From an uncultured Nocardioides sp. (GTDB lineage: Bacteria > Actinomycetota > Actinomycetes > Propionibacteriales > Nocardioidaceae): 64,000 nt of DNA. How positions within the stretch are numbered: position 1 is the first letter of the stretch; the number at the start of each line of letters is the position of its first letter. The position numbers and the translations under genes were made by a program. The notes under the pieces were generated by a model. The model made no database searches. It was not told the origin of the DNA and was given only the letters and a program-made list of their open reading frames with translations. The stretch spans positions 310,001 to 374,000 of the forward strand of contig NZ_CANLDB010000001.1 of assembly GCF_947489365.1 (NCBI RefSeq). Direction: 5' to 3'. This document shows positions 1 through 9,213 of this stretch, piece after piece.

Positions 1-545
1 TCACGGAGCGCCGCGCCGGTCGGGACCTCGAACCGCTCGGCGGCGAGACGCTTCCGGGCCCGGGTCAGCCGTGCCGCCATGGTGGGGACCGGCACCAGGA
101 ACAGTCGGGCGACCTCCTCGGTCGGGACCCCCACGACGAGCCGCAGCGACAGCGCCGCGGCCGACTCCCGGGCCAGGGCGGGGTGGGCGCACAGCAGCAC
201 CAGCCGCAGCCGCTCGTCCACCGCCCCCACCTCCTCCCCGGCGCTGGCCAGCACCCGCTCCGCCTCCTGGGCCCGCGACGCCTCCACCTCGAGCACCGGC
301 TGGGCGCGCGCCCGGACCGCCTCCGCCCGCAGCCGGTCCAGCACGCGCCGACGGGCGACCGTCATCAACCACCCGGCCGGGTTGGCCGGGACCCCGTCGA
401 CACCCCAGGTGCGGAGGGCCGCCTCGAACGCCTCGGACAACGCGTCCTCGGCGAGGTCGAGGCGTCCGAACCTCGCCACGAGCAGCGCGAGCAGGCGGCC
501 CCACTGCTCGCGGTGGAGCGCGTCCAGCTCGCCGGGCCGACCCAC
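1..545 (-). CDS. ECF42-type sigma factor (3' part outside window)
   Basis: This gene runs off the left edge; 181 codons are visible. The protein has a sigma region 2 (about residues 10-75, with a DNA-melting segment around NPAGWLMTVARRRVLDRL) and a sigma region 4 helix-turn-helix (about 130-165, PTEEVARLFLVPVPTMAARL). The arrangement, with two DGPF/YCII genes immediately upstream, is that of the ECF42 group, whose members carry a C-terminal extension that would lie beyond the window. I chose the GTG at 545, 5 nt after the stop of the preceding gene. A CTG at 554 overlapping that stop (CTGA) would add three residues. The sigma factor probably transcribes its own operon through the promoter at 1339-1365. 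Confidence 0.88.
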   Translation of the reverse strand, partial: MGRPGELDALHREQWGRLLALLVARFGRLDLAEDALSEAFEAALRTWGVDGVPANPAGWLMTVARRRVLDRLRAEAVRARAQPVLEVEASRAQEAERVLASAGEEVGAVDERLRLVLLCAHPALARESAAALSLRLVVGVPTEEVARLFLVPVPTMAARLTRARKRLAAERFEVPTGAALR

Positions 546-550
546 CTCGT

Positions 551-910
551 TCAGAACGACACGTCCACGACCTCGCGGACCTCGACGTCGTACTCGCGGG
601 GGAGGAGACGGACCAGCTCGACCGCGACCTCCAGGTCGTCGACCTCGATCAGGTAGTAGCCGCCGAGCTGCTCGGCCGTCTCGGCGTACGGGCCGTCCGT
701 GACGGCGCGGGAGGCGGCGTCGGTGCCGGCCCTCACCGTCCGTGCCGTCGACGCCGGCGCCAGCGCCTCGCCGCCCAGGACGCGGCCGCGGGCGGCGACC
801 GCCTCGTCGAAGGCCGTGAAGTCCGCGACCACGCGCGCCCGGTGGTCGTCGTCGGCGGCCTCCCAGTGCGCGAAGTGGTCGACCTCCGCCAGGAGCACGA
901 GCACCTTCAT
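551..910 (-). CDS. DGPF/YCII-family protein
   Basis: A 119-residue YCII-related protein with the family signature DGPYAET at residues 72-78 and a conserved YYLIEVDDLE strand-helix at 85-94. DGPF proteins are small soluble ferredoxin-fold proteins of unknown biochemical role that accompany ECF42 sigma factors. The ATG at 910 follows the previous stop by one base (TGAGATG) and has a GAGGG ribosome-binding site. It sits between a second DGPF gene and the sigma factor in one operon, so it is presumably co-expressed with and possibly modulates the sigma factor. That last point is inference. Confidence 0.85.
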   Translation of the reverse strand: MKVLVLLAEVDHFAHWEAADDDHRARVVADFTAFDEAVAARGRVLGGEALAPASTARTVRAGTDAASRAVTDGPYAETAEQLGGYYLIEVDDLEVAVELVRLLPREYDVEVREVVDVSF

Positions 911-911
911 C

Positions 912-1298
912 TCAGCCCTCCTCCGTCGTGCCGGGAGCCGGCGCGGGCTGCGACGGCTTCGCGGCCCGCACCTCGACGCCGCCGTCGTCGTCGACCAGCA
1001 GCGCTGCGCAGGCCAGCAGGTCCTCGAGGTCGTCGGACTCGACCAGGTAGAAGCCGGTCAGCTGCTCGGCCGTCTCGGCGTAGGGACCCTCGGTGCGCAC
1101 GACGTCACCGTCGCGACGCCGCAGCGCCCGCGCCGCGCGCGAGTGCTCCAGCTCGGCGCCGCCGACGACGGTGTGCCCCCGCGCGGCGAGCGCCTCGGCG
1201 AACCGTCCGTGGGCGGCGTACGTCGCGGCGCGGGTCGCCTCGTCGGCGGCCTCCCAGGTCGTGTCGTCGCCGGTCAGCAGCACGGTGTAGGTGGTCAT
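912..1298 (-). CDS. DGPF/YCII-family protein, first gene of ECF42 operon
   Basis: A 128-residue paralogue of the downstream DGPF protein, with EGPYAET at residues 70-76 and FYLVESDDLEDLLA after it. The frame is open further upstream, but the ATG at 1298 is preceded by GAGGAG at good spacing and gives a normal family N-terminus (MTTYTVLL). The last 18 residues are Pro/Ala-rich and probably disordered. This is the first gene of a three-gene operon ending in the ECF42-type sigma factor. The upstream region contains a -35/-10 pair that fits the group's consensus. Confidence 0.82.
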   Translation of the reverse strand: MTTYTVLLTGDDTTWEAADEATRAATYAAHGRFAEALAARGHTVVGGAELEHSRAARALRRRDGDVVRTEGPYAETAEQLTGFYLVESDDLEDLLACAALLVDDDGGVEVRAAKPSQPAPAPGTTEEG

Positions 1299-1338
1299 GT
1301 CGTCTCCTCGTCTCGGGTGAATGGTCTCTCGTGGTGGT

Positions 1339-1365
1339 GACGCGCGGAACCGTCGCGGATCGACA
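1339..1365 (-). promoter_or_regulatory. Candidate ECF42-dependent promoter
   Basis: Read on the minus strand, TGTCGA (1365-1360) is followed by a 17-base spacer and CGTC (1342-1339). ECF42 promoters are described as TGTCGA at -35 and CG(A/T)C at -10, so this is an exact match in the expected place. It lies about 40 bases upstream of the first DGPF start codon and suggests autoregulation by the sigma factor at 1-545. Confidence 0.6.
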
Positions 1366-1448
1366 GGCGTCGCGGAAAGTTCCGGGAGTTCGACCCCGGG
1401 GCGCCCGGGGTTCACCGGGACGCCGCCGGAATCGGCGAGAACGTCCTC

Positions 1449-3299
1449 GTGCGATCTCGGATGCTCACCACCCTCGCCCTGCTCACCCCGCTCCTCGCCG
1501 CCCCCGCGCTCGCGGGTCCGGCCGCGGCCGACCCCGACCCCCGGGCGGTCGACCGGTCGACGGCCTCACGGACCCTCGACCTCCAGGCCCACCGCGGTGG
1601 CATGGCGCTCACCGTGGAGTCCACGCGCGCCGGTTTCGCCCGGGCGCTGCGGCTGGGGGTGACGACCCTCGAGCTCGACACCCAGGTCACCGAGGACGGG
1701 GTCGCGGTCGTCACCCACGATCGGCGCACCAACCCGGCGGTCTGCACCGACACCGCGCCGGCGACGCCCGGCGACCCGGCCTTCCCCTACGTGGGCTCCT
1801 TCGTGCGCGACCTGTCCTGGGACCAGCTGGCGACCCTCGACTGCGGCTCGACGACGAAGTCGGCCACCTACCCGGACCAGCTCGCCGTCCCGGGGGCACG
1901 AATGCTGCGCCTCGACGAGCTGTTCGACCTCGTCGAGACCTACGGCGCCGACGGGCCCGACGGCGTCCGCATGAACATCGAGACCAAGGTGGAGGCCGGC
2001 GCGCCCGCCGAGACCGCGCCGCGCGGCCGTTTCGTCCGCGCCGTGCTCGCCGAGGTCGAGGACGCCGGGGTCGGCGACCAGGTCAGCATCCAGAGCTTCG
2101 ACTGGGGTGCGCTGAACCTCGTCCAGCGGCTCGCGCCGGCGCTGCCACTCGTGGCCCTCGACAACGAGGACTTCCTCCAGGAGGGGCAGCCCGGGGCCTC
2201 CCCGTGGCTCGGCGGCGCCGACATCGACGACTACGACGGCGACCCGGTCGCCGCGATCGACGACCTCGGTTACGACGCCTGGTCGCCGGTCCAGGGCCGG
2301 CCCCAGAACGGCCGCGTCGGCGACGGGACCTTCGTGCCGTACGCCACCCGCGCCGACGTCCGCGACGCCCACCGCCTCGGCCTCGACGTCGTCCCGTGGA
2401 CCGTGAACGACCGCGCGACGATGGCCTGGTACCTCGACCGCGGGGTGGACGGGCTCATCACCGACCGCCCCGACCTGCTGCGCGACCTCATGGCCGAGCG
2501 GGGCATCGACCTGCCGCCGGCGTACGCGAACCCGGGCGGCCGCGTCGTCCTGCCCCCGGCGCACGCCCACAACGACTACGAGCACGAGCGCCCGCTGCGC
2601 GACGCGCTCGCCCGCGGCTTCACCAGCGTCGAGGCCGACGTGTGGCTGCGCGACGGGGACCTCCTCGTCGCGCACGACGAGGTCGACCTCGACCCCGCCC
2701 GCACCCTGCGCTCCCTCTACCTGGAACCGCTCGCCCGCCGCGTCGAGCGCCTCGACGGCCGGGTGCACCGTGGCAGCGACCGCCCCCTGCAGCTGCTCGT
2801 CGACCTCAAGACCGACGGGCCGACGACGTACGCCGAGCTGGACCGTCAGCTGCGCGAGGTCCGCGGGATGCTCAGCCGCTTCGCGCCGACCCTGCGACCC
2901 GGTGCGGTCGAGGTCGTCGTCAGCGGCAACCGCCCGCTCGACGAGATGAGTGCCCAGCGCACCCGCTGGGCCGGGTACGACGGTCGGCTGGCGGACCTCG
3001 ACTCGGACCTCCCGCCGGAGCTCATGCCGCTGGTGAGCGACAACTGGGCGAACCACTTCACCTGGACCGGCGTCGGGGACATGCCGCCCGCGGAGCACGC
3101 CAGGCTCGTCTCGTTGGTGCGCCGGGCGCACAGCCAGGGCTACCGGCTGCGGTTCTGGAACACCCCGGACGTCGCGACCCCGGCCCGCGCCCGCCTCTGG
3201 GCCGTGCTCGCCGACTCCGGGGTCGACCACCTCAACACCGACGACCTGCCCGGCCTCTCGACGTTCCTGACGAACCGCGGCCTCGCCGAGACGCCCTGA
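1449..3299 (+). CDS. Secreted two-domain glycerophosphodiester phosphodiesterase
   Basis: A 616-residue exported protein. A signal peptide (about 1-26, cleavage after ALAGPAAA) precedes a full GDPD TIM barrel at about 42-350 with the expected catalytic residues: His48-Arg49-Gly50, Glu75, Asp77 and His90. A second, related barrel occupies about 370-612 (AHAHNDYEHERPLRDAL, VEADVWLRDGDLLVAHDE) and resembles the GDPD/PI-PLC-like group with the HNDY motif. Such enzymes hydrolyse glycerophosphodiesters, from lipid or teichoic-acid turnover, to glycerol-3-phosphate and an alcohol. The GTG at 1449 is used; an ATG at 1461 still leaves a functional signal peptide. Monocistronic. Confidence 0.85.
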   Translation: MRSRMLTTLALLTPLLAAPALAGPAAADPDPRAVDRSTASRTLDLQAHRGGMALTVESTRAGFARALRLGVTTLELDTQVTEDGVAVVTHDRRTNPAVCTDTAPATPGDPAFPYVGSFVRDLSWDQLATLDCGSTTKSATYPDQLAVPGARMLRLDELFDLVETYGADGPDGVRMNIETKVEAGAPAETAPRGRFVRAVLAEVEDAGVGDQVSIQSFDWGALNLVQRLAPALPLVALDNEDFLQEGQPGASPWLGGADIDDYDGDPVAAIDDLGYDAWSPVQGRPQNGRVGDGTFVPYATRADVRDAHRLGLDVVPWTVNDRATMAWYLDRGVDGLITDRPDLLRDLMAERGIDLPPAYANPGGRVVLPPAHAHNDYEHERPLRDALARGFTSVEADVWLRDGDLLVAHDEVDLDPARTLRSLYLEPLARRVERLDGRVHRGSDRPLQLLVDLKTDGPTTYAELDRQLREVRGMLSRFAPTLRPGAVEVVVSGNRPLDEMSAQRTRWAGYDGRLADLDSDLPPELMPLVSDNWANHFTWTGVGDMPPAEHARLVSLVRRAHSQGYRLRFWNTPDVATPARARLWAVLADSGVDHLNTDDLPGLSTFLTNRGLAETP

Positions 3300-3409
3300 C
3301 CCGCACCGACCCGGTGGGCCGCACGACGGACGGTGGGACGGGACCCCGCGCGGTGGAGCGCCCGCCTAGGGTCGGCGCCGTACGCAGGGGACGACGACCA
3401 GGAGGACAG

Positions 3410-4420
3410 ATGAAGGCGATCGGCTACACCGAGGCAGGATCCGCGAGCGTGCTGAGCGACGTCGAGGTCGAGGACCCGACCCCCGGCCCGCACGACCTGC
3501 TGGTCGAGGTCGCCGCCGTCTCGGTGAACCCGGTCGACACGAAGGTCCGCACCCGCGGCGGCTCCGAGGACGGCACGCCGAAGGTCCTCGGGTACGACGC
3601 CGCCGGCACCGTCCGCGCGGTGGGTGAGCAGGTCGAGGGCTTCGCCGTCGGCGACGAGGTCTACTACGCGGGCTCCATCGCGCGACCCGGCACCAACTCC
3701 GAGCTCCACGTCGTCGACGAGCGCATCGTCGGCGCCAAGCCGACCAGCCTCTCGATGGCGGAGGCCGCGGCCCTGCCGCTGACCGCCATCACGGCGTGGG
3801 AGCTGCTGTTCGACCGGCTCGGCGTCGAGCAGGGCGGGGGAGAGGGGCAGACGCTCCTCGTCGTCGGCGCCGCCGGCGGGGTCGGCTCGATCCTCGTCCA
3901 GCTCGCCCGGCAGCTCACCTCCCTCCGCGTCGTCGGGACGGCGTCCCGCCCGGAGACCCAGGAGTGGGCCCGCGACCTCGGCGCCCACGACGTCGTCGAC
4001 CACTCCGGCGACCTCGCCGAGGCCGTCCGCGCGATCGGGGTCGAGCACGTGGACCTGATCGCCGGCCTCACCGGCACCGACGACCACTGGGCGGCGTACG
4101 CCGACCTCGTCGCGCCCCAGGGCCGCATCGGGGTCATCGACGACCCCGCCGACGGCCTCGACGTGATGCCCCTGAAGCAGAAGTGCGCCTCCCTGCACTG
4201 GGAGTTCATGTTCGCCCGGCCCGTCCACCAGACCCCCGACATGGTCGAGCAGCACCGGCTGCTGGGCGAGGTCGCGCGCCTGGTCGACGAGGGGAAGGTC
4301 CGCACCACGCTGACCGAGACGTACGGCGAGATCACCGCCGAGAACGTCGTCCGCGCCCACCGGATGCTCGAGTCGGGTTCGACCCGCGGCAAGGTCGTGC
4401 TGGCGGGCTGGCCCGCCTGA
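3410..4420 (+). CDS. Medium-chain reductase, zinc-binding alcohol dehydrogenase / quinone oxidoreductase family
   Basis: A 336-residue MDR-superfamily protein. It has a GroES-like N-terminal domain (GYDAAGTVRAVG at 61-72) and a Rossmann domain with the dinucleotide signature VVGAAGGVGSILVQLA at about 151-166. The structural-zinc cysteine cluster is absent, as in the quinone-oxidoreductase/ZADH1-like branch, so an NADPH-dependent reductase of quinones or enones is more likely than a true alcohol dehydrogenase. An AGGAGGA site directly precedes the ATG and TAGGGT upstream may be the -10 box. It is monocistronic and the substrate is unknown. Confidence 0.8.
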   Translation: MKAIGYTEAGSASVLSDVEVEDPTPGPHDLLVEVAAVSVNPVDTKVRTRGGSEDGTPKVLGYDAAGTVRAVGEQVEGFAVGDEVYYAGSIARPGTNSELHVVDERIVGAKPTSLSMAEAAALPLTAITAWELLFDRLGVEQGGGEGQTLLVVGAAGGVGSILVQLARQLTSLRVVGTASRPETQEWARDLGAHDVVDHSGDLAEAVRAIGVEHVDLIAGLTGTDDHWAAYADLVAPQGRIGVIDDPADGLDVMPLKQKCASLHWEFMFARPVHQTPDMVEQHRLLGEVARLVDEGKVRTTLTETYGEITAENVVRAHRMLESGSTRGKVVLAGWPA

Positions 4421-6262
<1,842 letters not shown>

Positions 6263-6295
6263 GTCCCGCCCGCTGCCGCACCGGCAGCACCCGCA

Positions 6296-6327
6296 CGAGG
6301 CCCCCGTCGTCCGCGACGGGGGCCTCG
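6296..6327 (+). terminator. groEL terminator
   Basis: A perfect 14-bp stem (CGAGGCCCCCGTCG with its complement) and a 4-base TCCG loop, 33 bases after the groEL stop. There is no strong U-tract, as is usual in high-GC actinobacteria. Confidence 0.85.
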
Positions 6328-6498
6328 TCGCGTCCCCGGGGCCACCGATCTCCTCCGGTGTCGCACCGGGGCCGGGCACTTTGTCGAATTGCAGGACTCT
6401 TGCGGAAAAGCGTTCTACCTTCTTGAGGTAGTTCCTCTTCCCCCTCGTTCCCCGCCCCGGCGTCCGGGCCCCGCGGCGGTTCGCCTCCTGGAGTCCCC

Positions 6499-8043
6499 AT
6501 GCTTCGCTCCCGCCTGCCCTGGCTCCGCCCCTCCGTCGTGGTGACGGCCGGGCTCGTCCTCGCCGGAGGACTCCTGACGCCCGGTGCCGCCGTCGGCGCC
6601 CCCGCGGACCCGGCCCTCCGCGTCGGGACGAACCTCTCCCCGAACCCGGTGCTCGCCCAGGACCGCGACGGCTGGCGCCTGGACGGCGACGGCACCTCGA
6701 CCCGGGTGGCGGTGGTGCGCCGGGAGGCCCGGCACGCGCTGCAGGTCACCGGTCCCCGCGGCCCCGTCACCGTCACCGCACCCGCCACCCCGCTCGGCGC
6801 GGACGTCGCCCGTCTCGACCTCGGCCTCGACGTGAAGGCCGCCACCGGCACGGTCACCGACCTCGTCGCCACCTTCCTCGGCCCCGCCGGCGACACGCTG
6901 TCGACCGTCTCGGTCCGGCGCCTGACCGGGCCGCTCTGGCGGGCCGTCGGCGTCGGCGCGGACGTCCCCGACGAGGCCACCGCCGTGTCGCTCGCCGCCG
7001 TCGTCCGCGGCCTCCGCGGCCGCCCCCTCCACGTCACCCGCCACCTGGCCTCGATCGCCGTCCTCGACGAGCAGCCGGAGCCCGAGCCGGAGCCCGAGCC
7101 CGAGCCGGAGCCCGAGCCCGAGCCGGAGCCGGAGCCGGAGCCGGAGCCCGAGCAGCCGGAGCCGCCGCGCGTCCTCGACAACAGCGTCACCCAGCCGGCC
7201 CTGGTGGCGTACGGCGCCGCACGCCACGCCACGCCGTACGCCCAGGAGGGCGCGCTCGTGATCGCCGGCCGCGACAACTACGGCTCGCCGGAGATGAAGG
7301 CCGTCTCCGAGGCGGGCGGGACCGTGCTGGTCTACCTCGACCTCGTCATCGACAACGACTACGGCCGCTACCACCAGCTGCTCAACGAGCCCTCCGCCTG
7401 CGGGGGTGCTGCCACCCAGCGCTGGCCGGGGGACATCAGGGCCAACGACTGGGGCTACCTCAACGACTTCCGGGCCGGCTCGGTCGTCCAGCAGAAGCTC
7501 GAGTGCGTCCTCGAGACGATCGTGCGGGAGAACCCGCACATCGGAGGCTTCTTCGCCGACGACCTCGGCTCCCGGTCCTGGTTCCGCGGCTTCGACTGGT
7601 CCACGTTCGGGGCGGCGAACCAGCAGGCCTACCGCGACGGCGCCATCGCGGCGTCGCAGACCTTCCGGCGCGTCGCCGACCGCCACGGCCTGATCTTCAT
7701 GGTCAACGGCACCTGGCAGGGCGGCGCGACCGCCACCAACGGCGGTGGGTACCCCAACGCCATGGAGCACGGCAACGCCCTGGCCGACGGCACCTTCGCC
7801 GAGAACCACGCCGCGGACGCCTACTGGGGCAGGGCCTACCCCTGCGCCCGCCAGTGGGCCACCCAGTCGTCCGTGACGAACGGCACGGCCTTCAACTTCG
7901 CCGTCCACCGCGACGACCGGGTCCGCGCCGACTTCACCCGGACCGGGTGCTACGCGTTCGCGGCCACCCACCAGGCCTACGACACCGCCCCGGTCTGGGG
8001 ACCGTTCCGCCGGACCGGCCTGCCCAGCCACGTCCGTCGGTAG
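6499..8043 (+). CDS. Exported glycan-associated protein, paralogue 1 (N-terminal beta domain + PE linker + conserved domain)
   Basis: A 514-residue secreted protein with a signal peptide (about 1-33) and a beta-rich, CBM-like domain at about 36-190. A run of 13 Pro-Glu pairs (193-218) follows, then a conserved domain (about 225-514) shared with the next two genes. That domain has alternating strand/helix spacing, with VLVYLDLVIDN, GGFFADDLGSRSW (Asp354-Asp355), FMVNGTWQGG and ADGTFAENH. The paired Asp at the end of a strand and the later FAEN Glu are what a retaining TIM-barrel glycosidase would show. I cannot name the family; GH114/TM1410-like enzymes are the nearest analogy. It lies at the head of an exopolysaccharide locus, suggesting a polymer-trimming or release enzyme (inference). 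The start has a GGAG site. Confidence 0.72.
   Translation: MLRSRLPWLRPSVVVTAGLVLAGGLLTPGAAVGAPADPALRVGTNLSPNPVLAQDRDGWRLDGDGTSTRVAVVRREARHALQVTGPRGPVTVTAPATPLGADVARLDLGLDVKAATGTVTDLVATFLGPAGDTLSTVSVRRLTGPLWRAVGVGADVPDEATAVSLAAVVRGLRGRPLHVTRHLASIAVLDEQPEPEPEPEPEPEPEPEPEPEPEPEPEQPEPPRVLDNSVTQPALVAYGAARHATPYAQEGALVIAGRDNYGSPEMKAVSEAGGTVLVYLDLVIDNDYGRYHQLLNEPSACGGAATQRWPGDIRANDWGYLNDFRAGSVVQQKLECVLETIVRENPHIGGFFADDLGSRSWFRGFDWSTFGAANQQAYRDGAIAASQTFRRVADRHGLIFMVNGTWQGGATATNGGGYPNAMEHGNALADGTFAENHAADAYWGRAYPCARQWATQSSVTNGTAFNFAVHRDDRVRADFTRTGCYAFAATHQAYDTAPVWGPFRRTGLPSHVRR
7075..7152 (+). repeat. In-frame tandem Pro-Glu coding repeat
   Basis: Thirteen CCS-GAG hexanucleotide units encode (PE)13 between the two domains of paralogue 1. 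The codon choice alternates CCG/CCC irregularly, so the DNA repeat is near-perfect and prone to slippage in units of six bases, which would change linker length without a frameshift. Confidence 0.9.
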
Positions 8044-8093
8044 CGACACGGTCGGCACCGATCTCCGGGATCCACGCGACATCGCACCGGAAA

Positions 8094-8105
8094 AATTGCA
8101 CAATT
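8094..8105. promoter_or_regulatory. AT-rich palindrome upstream of paralogue 2
   Basis: AATTGCACAATT (AATTG-2-CAATT) stands out in a 74% G+C background, 65 bases before the start codon. A related AATTGCA (6387-6393) precedes paralogue 1. It could be an operator or part of an unusual promoter; no clear -35/-10 pair is visible. Confidence 0.4.
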
Positions 8106-8169
8106 CCTGAGGACCGGTGTGGCAACCGGCCCCGCAGTCCCCCCACCCCCCACAGCCCGGAGCCCCCCC

Positions 8170-9177
8170 ATGCTCGGACGCCCCACCCCCCGCCGACTCA
8201 CGCTCGGCGTCCTCACCCTCGTGCTCACCACCGCCCTCAGCGGCCTGCTCGCCCCAGGGGCGTCCGGTCTCGACCAGGACGCGGAGGCCCGGGGCGGGTC
8301 GCGACTCGACAACTCCCACACCCAGCCCGCCCTGGTCGCGTACGGCGCCCCCCAGCACGCCGAGCCGTACGCCCGCCGCGGCTCGCTGGTGATCGCCGGA
8401 CGGGAGAACTTCGGCTCGCCCGCGATGAAGGACGTCTCCCGGGCCGGGGGCACCGTGCTGGTCTACCTCGACCCGATCATCGACAACGCCTACGGCCGCT
8501 ACCACCAGATGCTCAACAAGCCGTCCCGCTGCGGCAGCCGCGCGACGAAGCGGTGGCCCGGCTCGATCCGCGCGAACGACTGGGGCTACCTCAACGACTT
8601 CCGGCGCGGCTCGGTCCTGCAGCGCAAGCTCGGCTGCGTGCTGCGCACCATCGCCCGGGAGAACCCGCACATCGGCGGCTTCTTCGCCGACGACGTCGGG
8701 TCGCGCTCCTGGTTCCCCGGCTTCGACTGGAACCGCTTCGGCGCCGCGAACCAGCGGGCCTACCGGGCCGGCGCGATCGCGGTCATGAAGACGTTCCGGC
8801 GGGTCGCCGACGACTTCGGCCTGATGGTCATGGTCAACGGCACCTGGCAGGGCGGCTCCACCGCGGAGCACGGTGGCGGCTACCCGAACGCCTCGCAGAA
8901 CGGCAACGCGCTGGCCGACGGCACCTTCGCGGAGAACCACACCGCCGACGCCTTCTGGGGCCACGCCTACCCGTGCGCCAAGCAGTGGGCGAACCGGTCG
9001 AGGACCACCCGCGGCAAGCAGTTCAACTTCGCCGTCACCCGCGACGACAGCACACGGAACGCGTTCGCGCGGACCGGGTGCTACGCCTTCGCCGCCACCC
9101 ACCAGAGCTACGACACCGCCCGGGTCTGGGGCCCGGCGCGACGGACCGGTCTGCCGCACCGGGTCCGTCGGCGCTGA
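8170..9177 (+). CDS. Exported glycan-associated protein, paralogue 2
   Basis: A 335-residue protein made of a signal peptide (MLGRPTPRRLTLGVLTLVLT...) and only the conserved domain of paralogue 1, without the CBM-like domain or PE linker. The same motifs appear: VLVYLDPIIDN, GGFFADDVGSRSW (Asp174-Asp175), MVMVNGTWQGG, ADGTFAENH, and the C-terminal YDTARVWGPARRTGLP. The ATG at 8170 has a GGAG site; an upstream GTG at 8119 in the same frame would put 17 extra residues before the signal peptide and is less likely. Four conserved cysteines probably form disulfides outside the cell. Same unknown family and inferred role as its neighbours. Confidence 0.75.
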   Translation: MLGRPTPRRLTLGVLTLVLTTALSGLLAPGASGLDQDAEARGGSRLDNSHTQPALVAYGAPQHAEPYARRGSLVIAGRENFGSPAMKDVSRAGGTVLVYLDPIIDNAYGRYHQMLNKPSRCGSRATKRWPGSIRANDWGYLNDFRRGSVLQRKLGCVLRTIARENPHIGGFFADDVGSRSWFPGFDWNRFGAANQRAYRAGAIAVMKTFRRVADDFGLMVMVNGTWQGGSTAEHGGGYPNASQNGNALADGTFAENHTADAFWGHAYPCAKQWANRSRTTRGKQFNFAVTRDDSTRNAFARTGCYAFAATHQSYDTARVWGPARRTGLPHRVRRR

Positions 9178-9200
9178 CCTCGCGCCCCTGGGGCCGTCCG

Positions 9201-9206
9201 TAGGCT
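9201..9206 (+). promoter_or_regulatory. -10 element TAGGCT, probable leaderless promoter
   Basis: TAGGCT ends 7 bases before the ATG at 9214 and there is no Shine-Dalgarno sequence, the arrangement of leaderless actinobacterial mRNAs. Confidence 0.55.
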
Positions 9207-9213
9207 GGACGGC

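Noticed and set aside
1346..1371. GGAAC-N17-CGTC as a plus-strand ECF promoter for the glycerophosphodiesterase
   Set aside because: It overlaps the better-supported minus-strand ECF42 promoter and such short matches are common in GC-rich DNA; kept only as a possibility.
71..4420. A 1449-codon plus-strand open frame
   Set aside because: Only the last 336 codons (3410-4420) code for a recognisable reductase; the rest is antisense to, or out of frame with, the DGPF and glycerophosphodiesterase genes and has an Arg/Pro-rich shadow composition.
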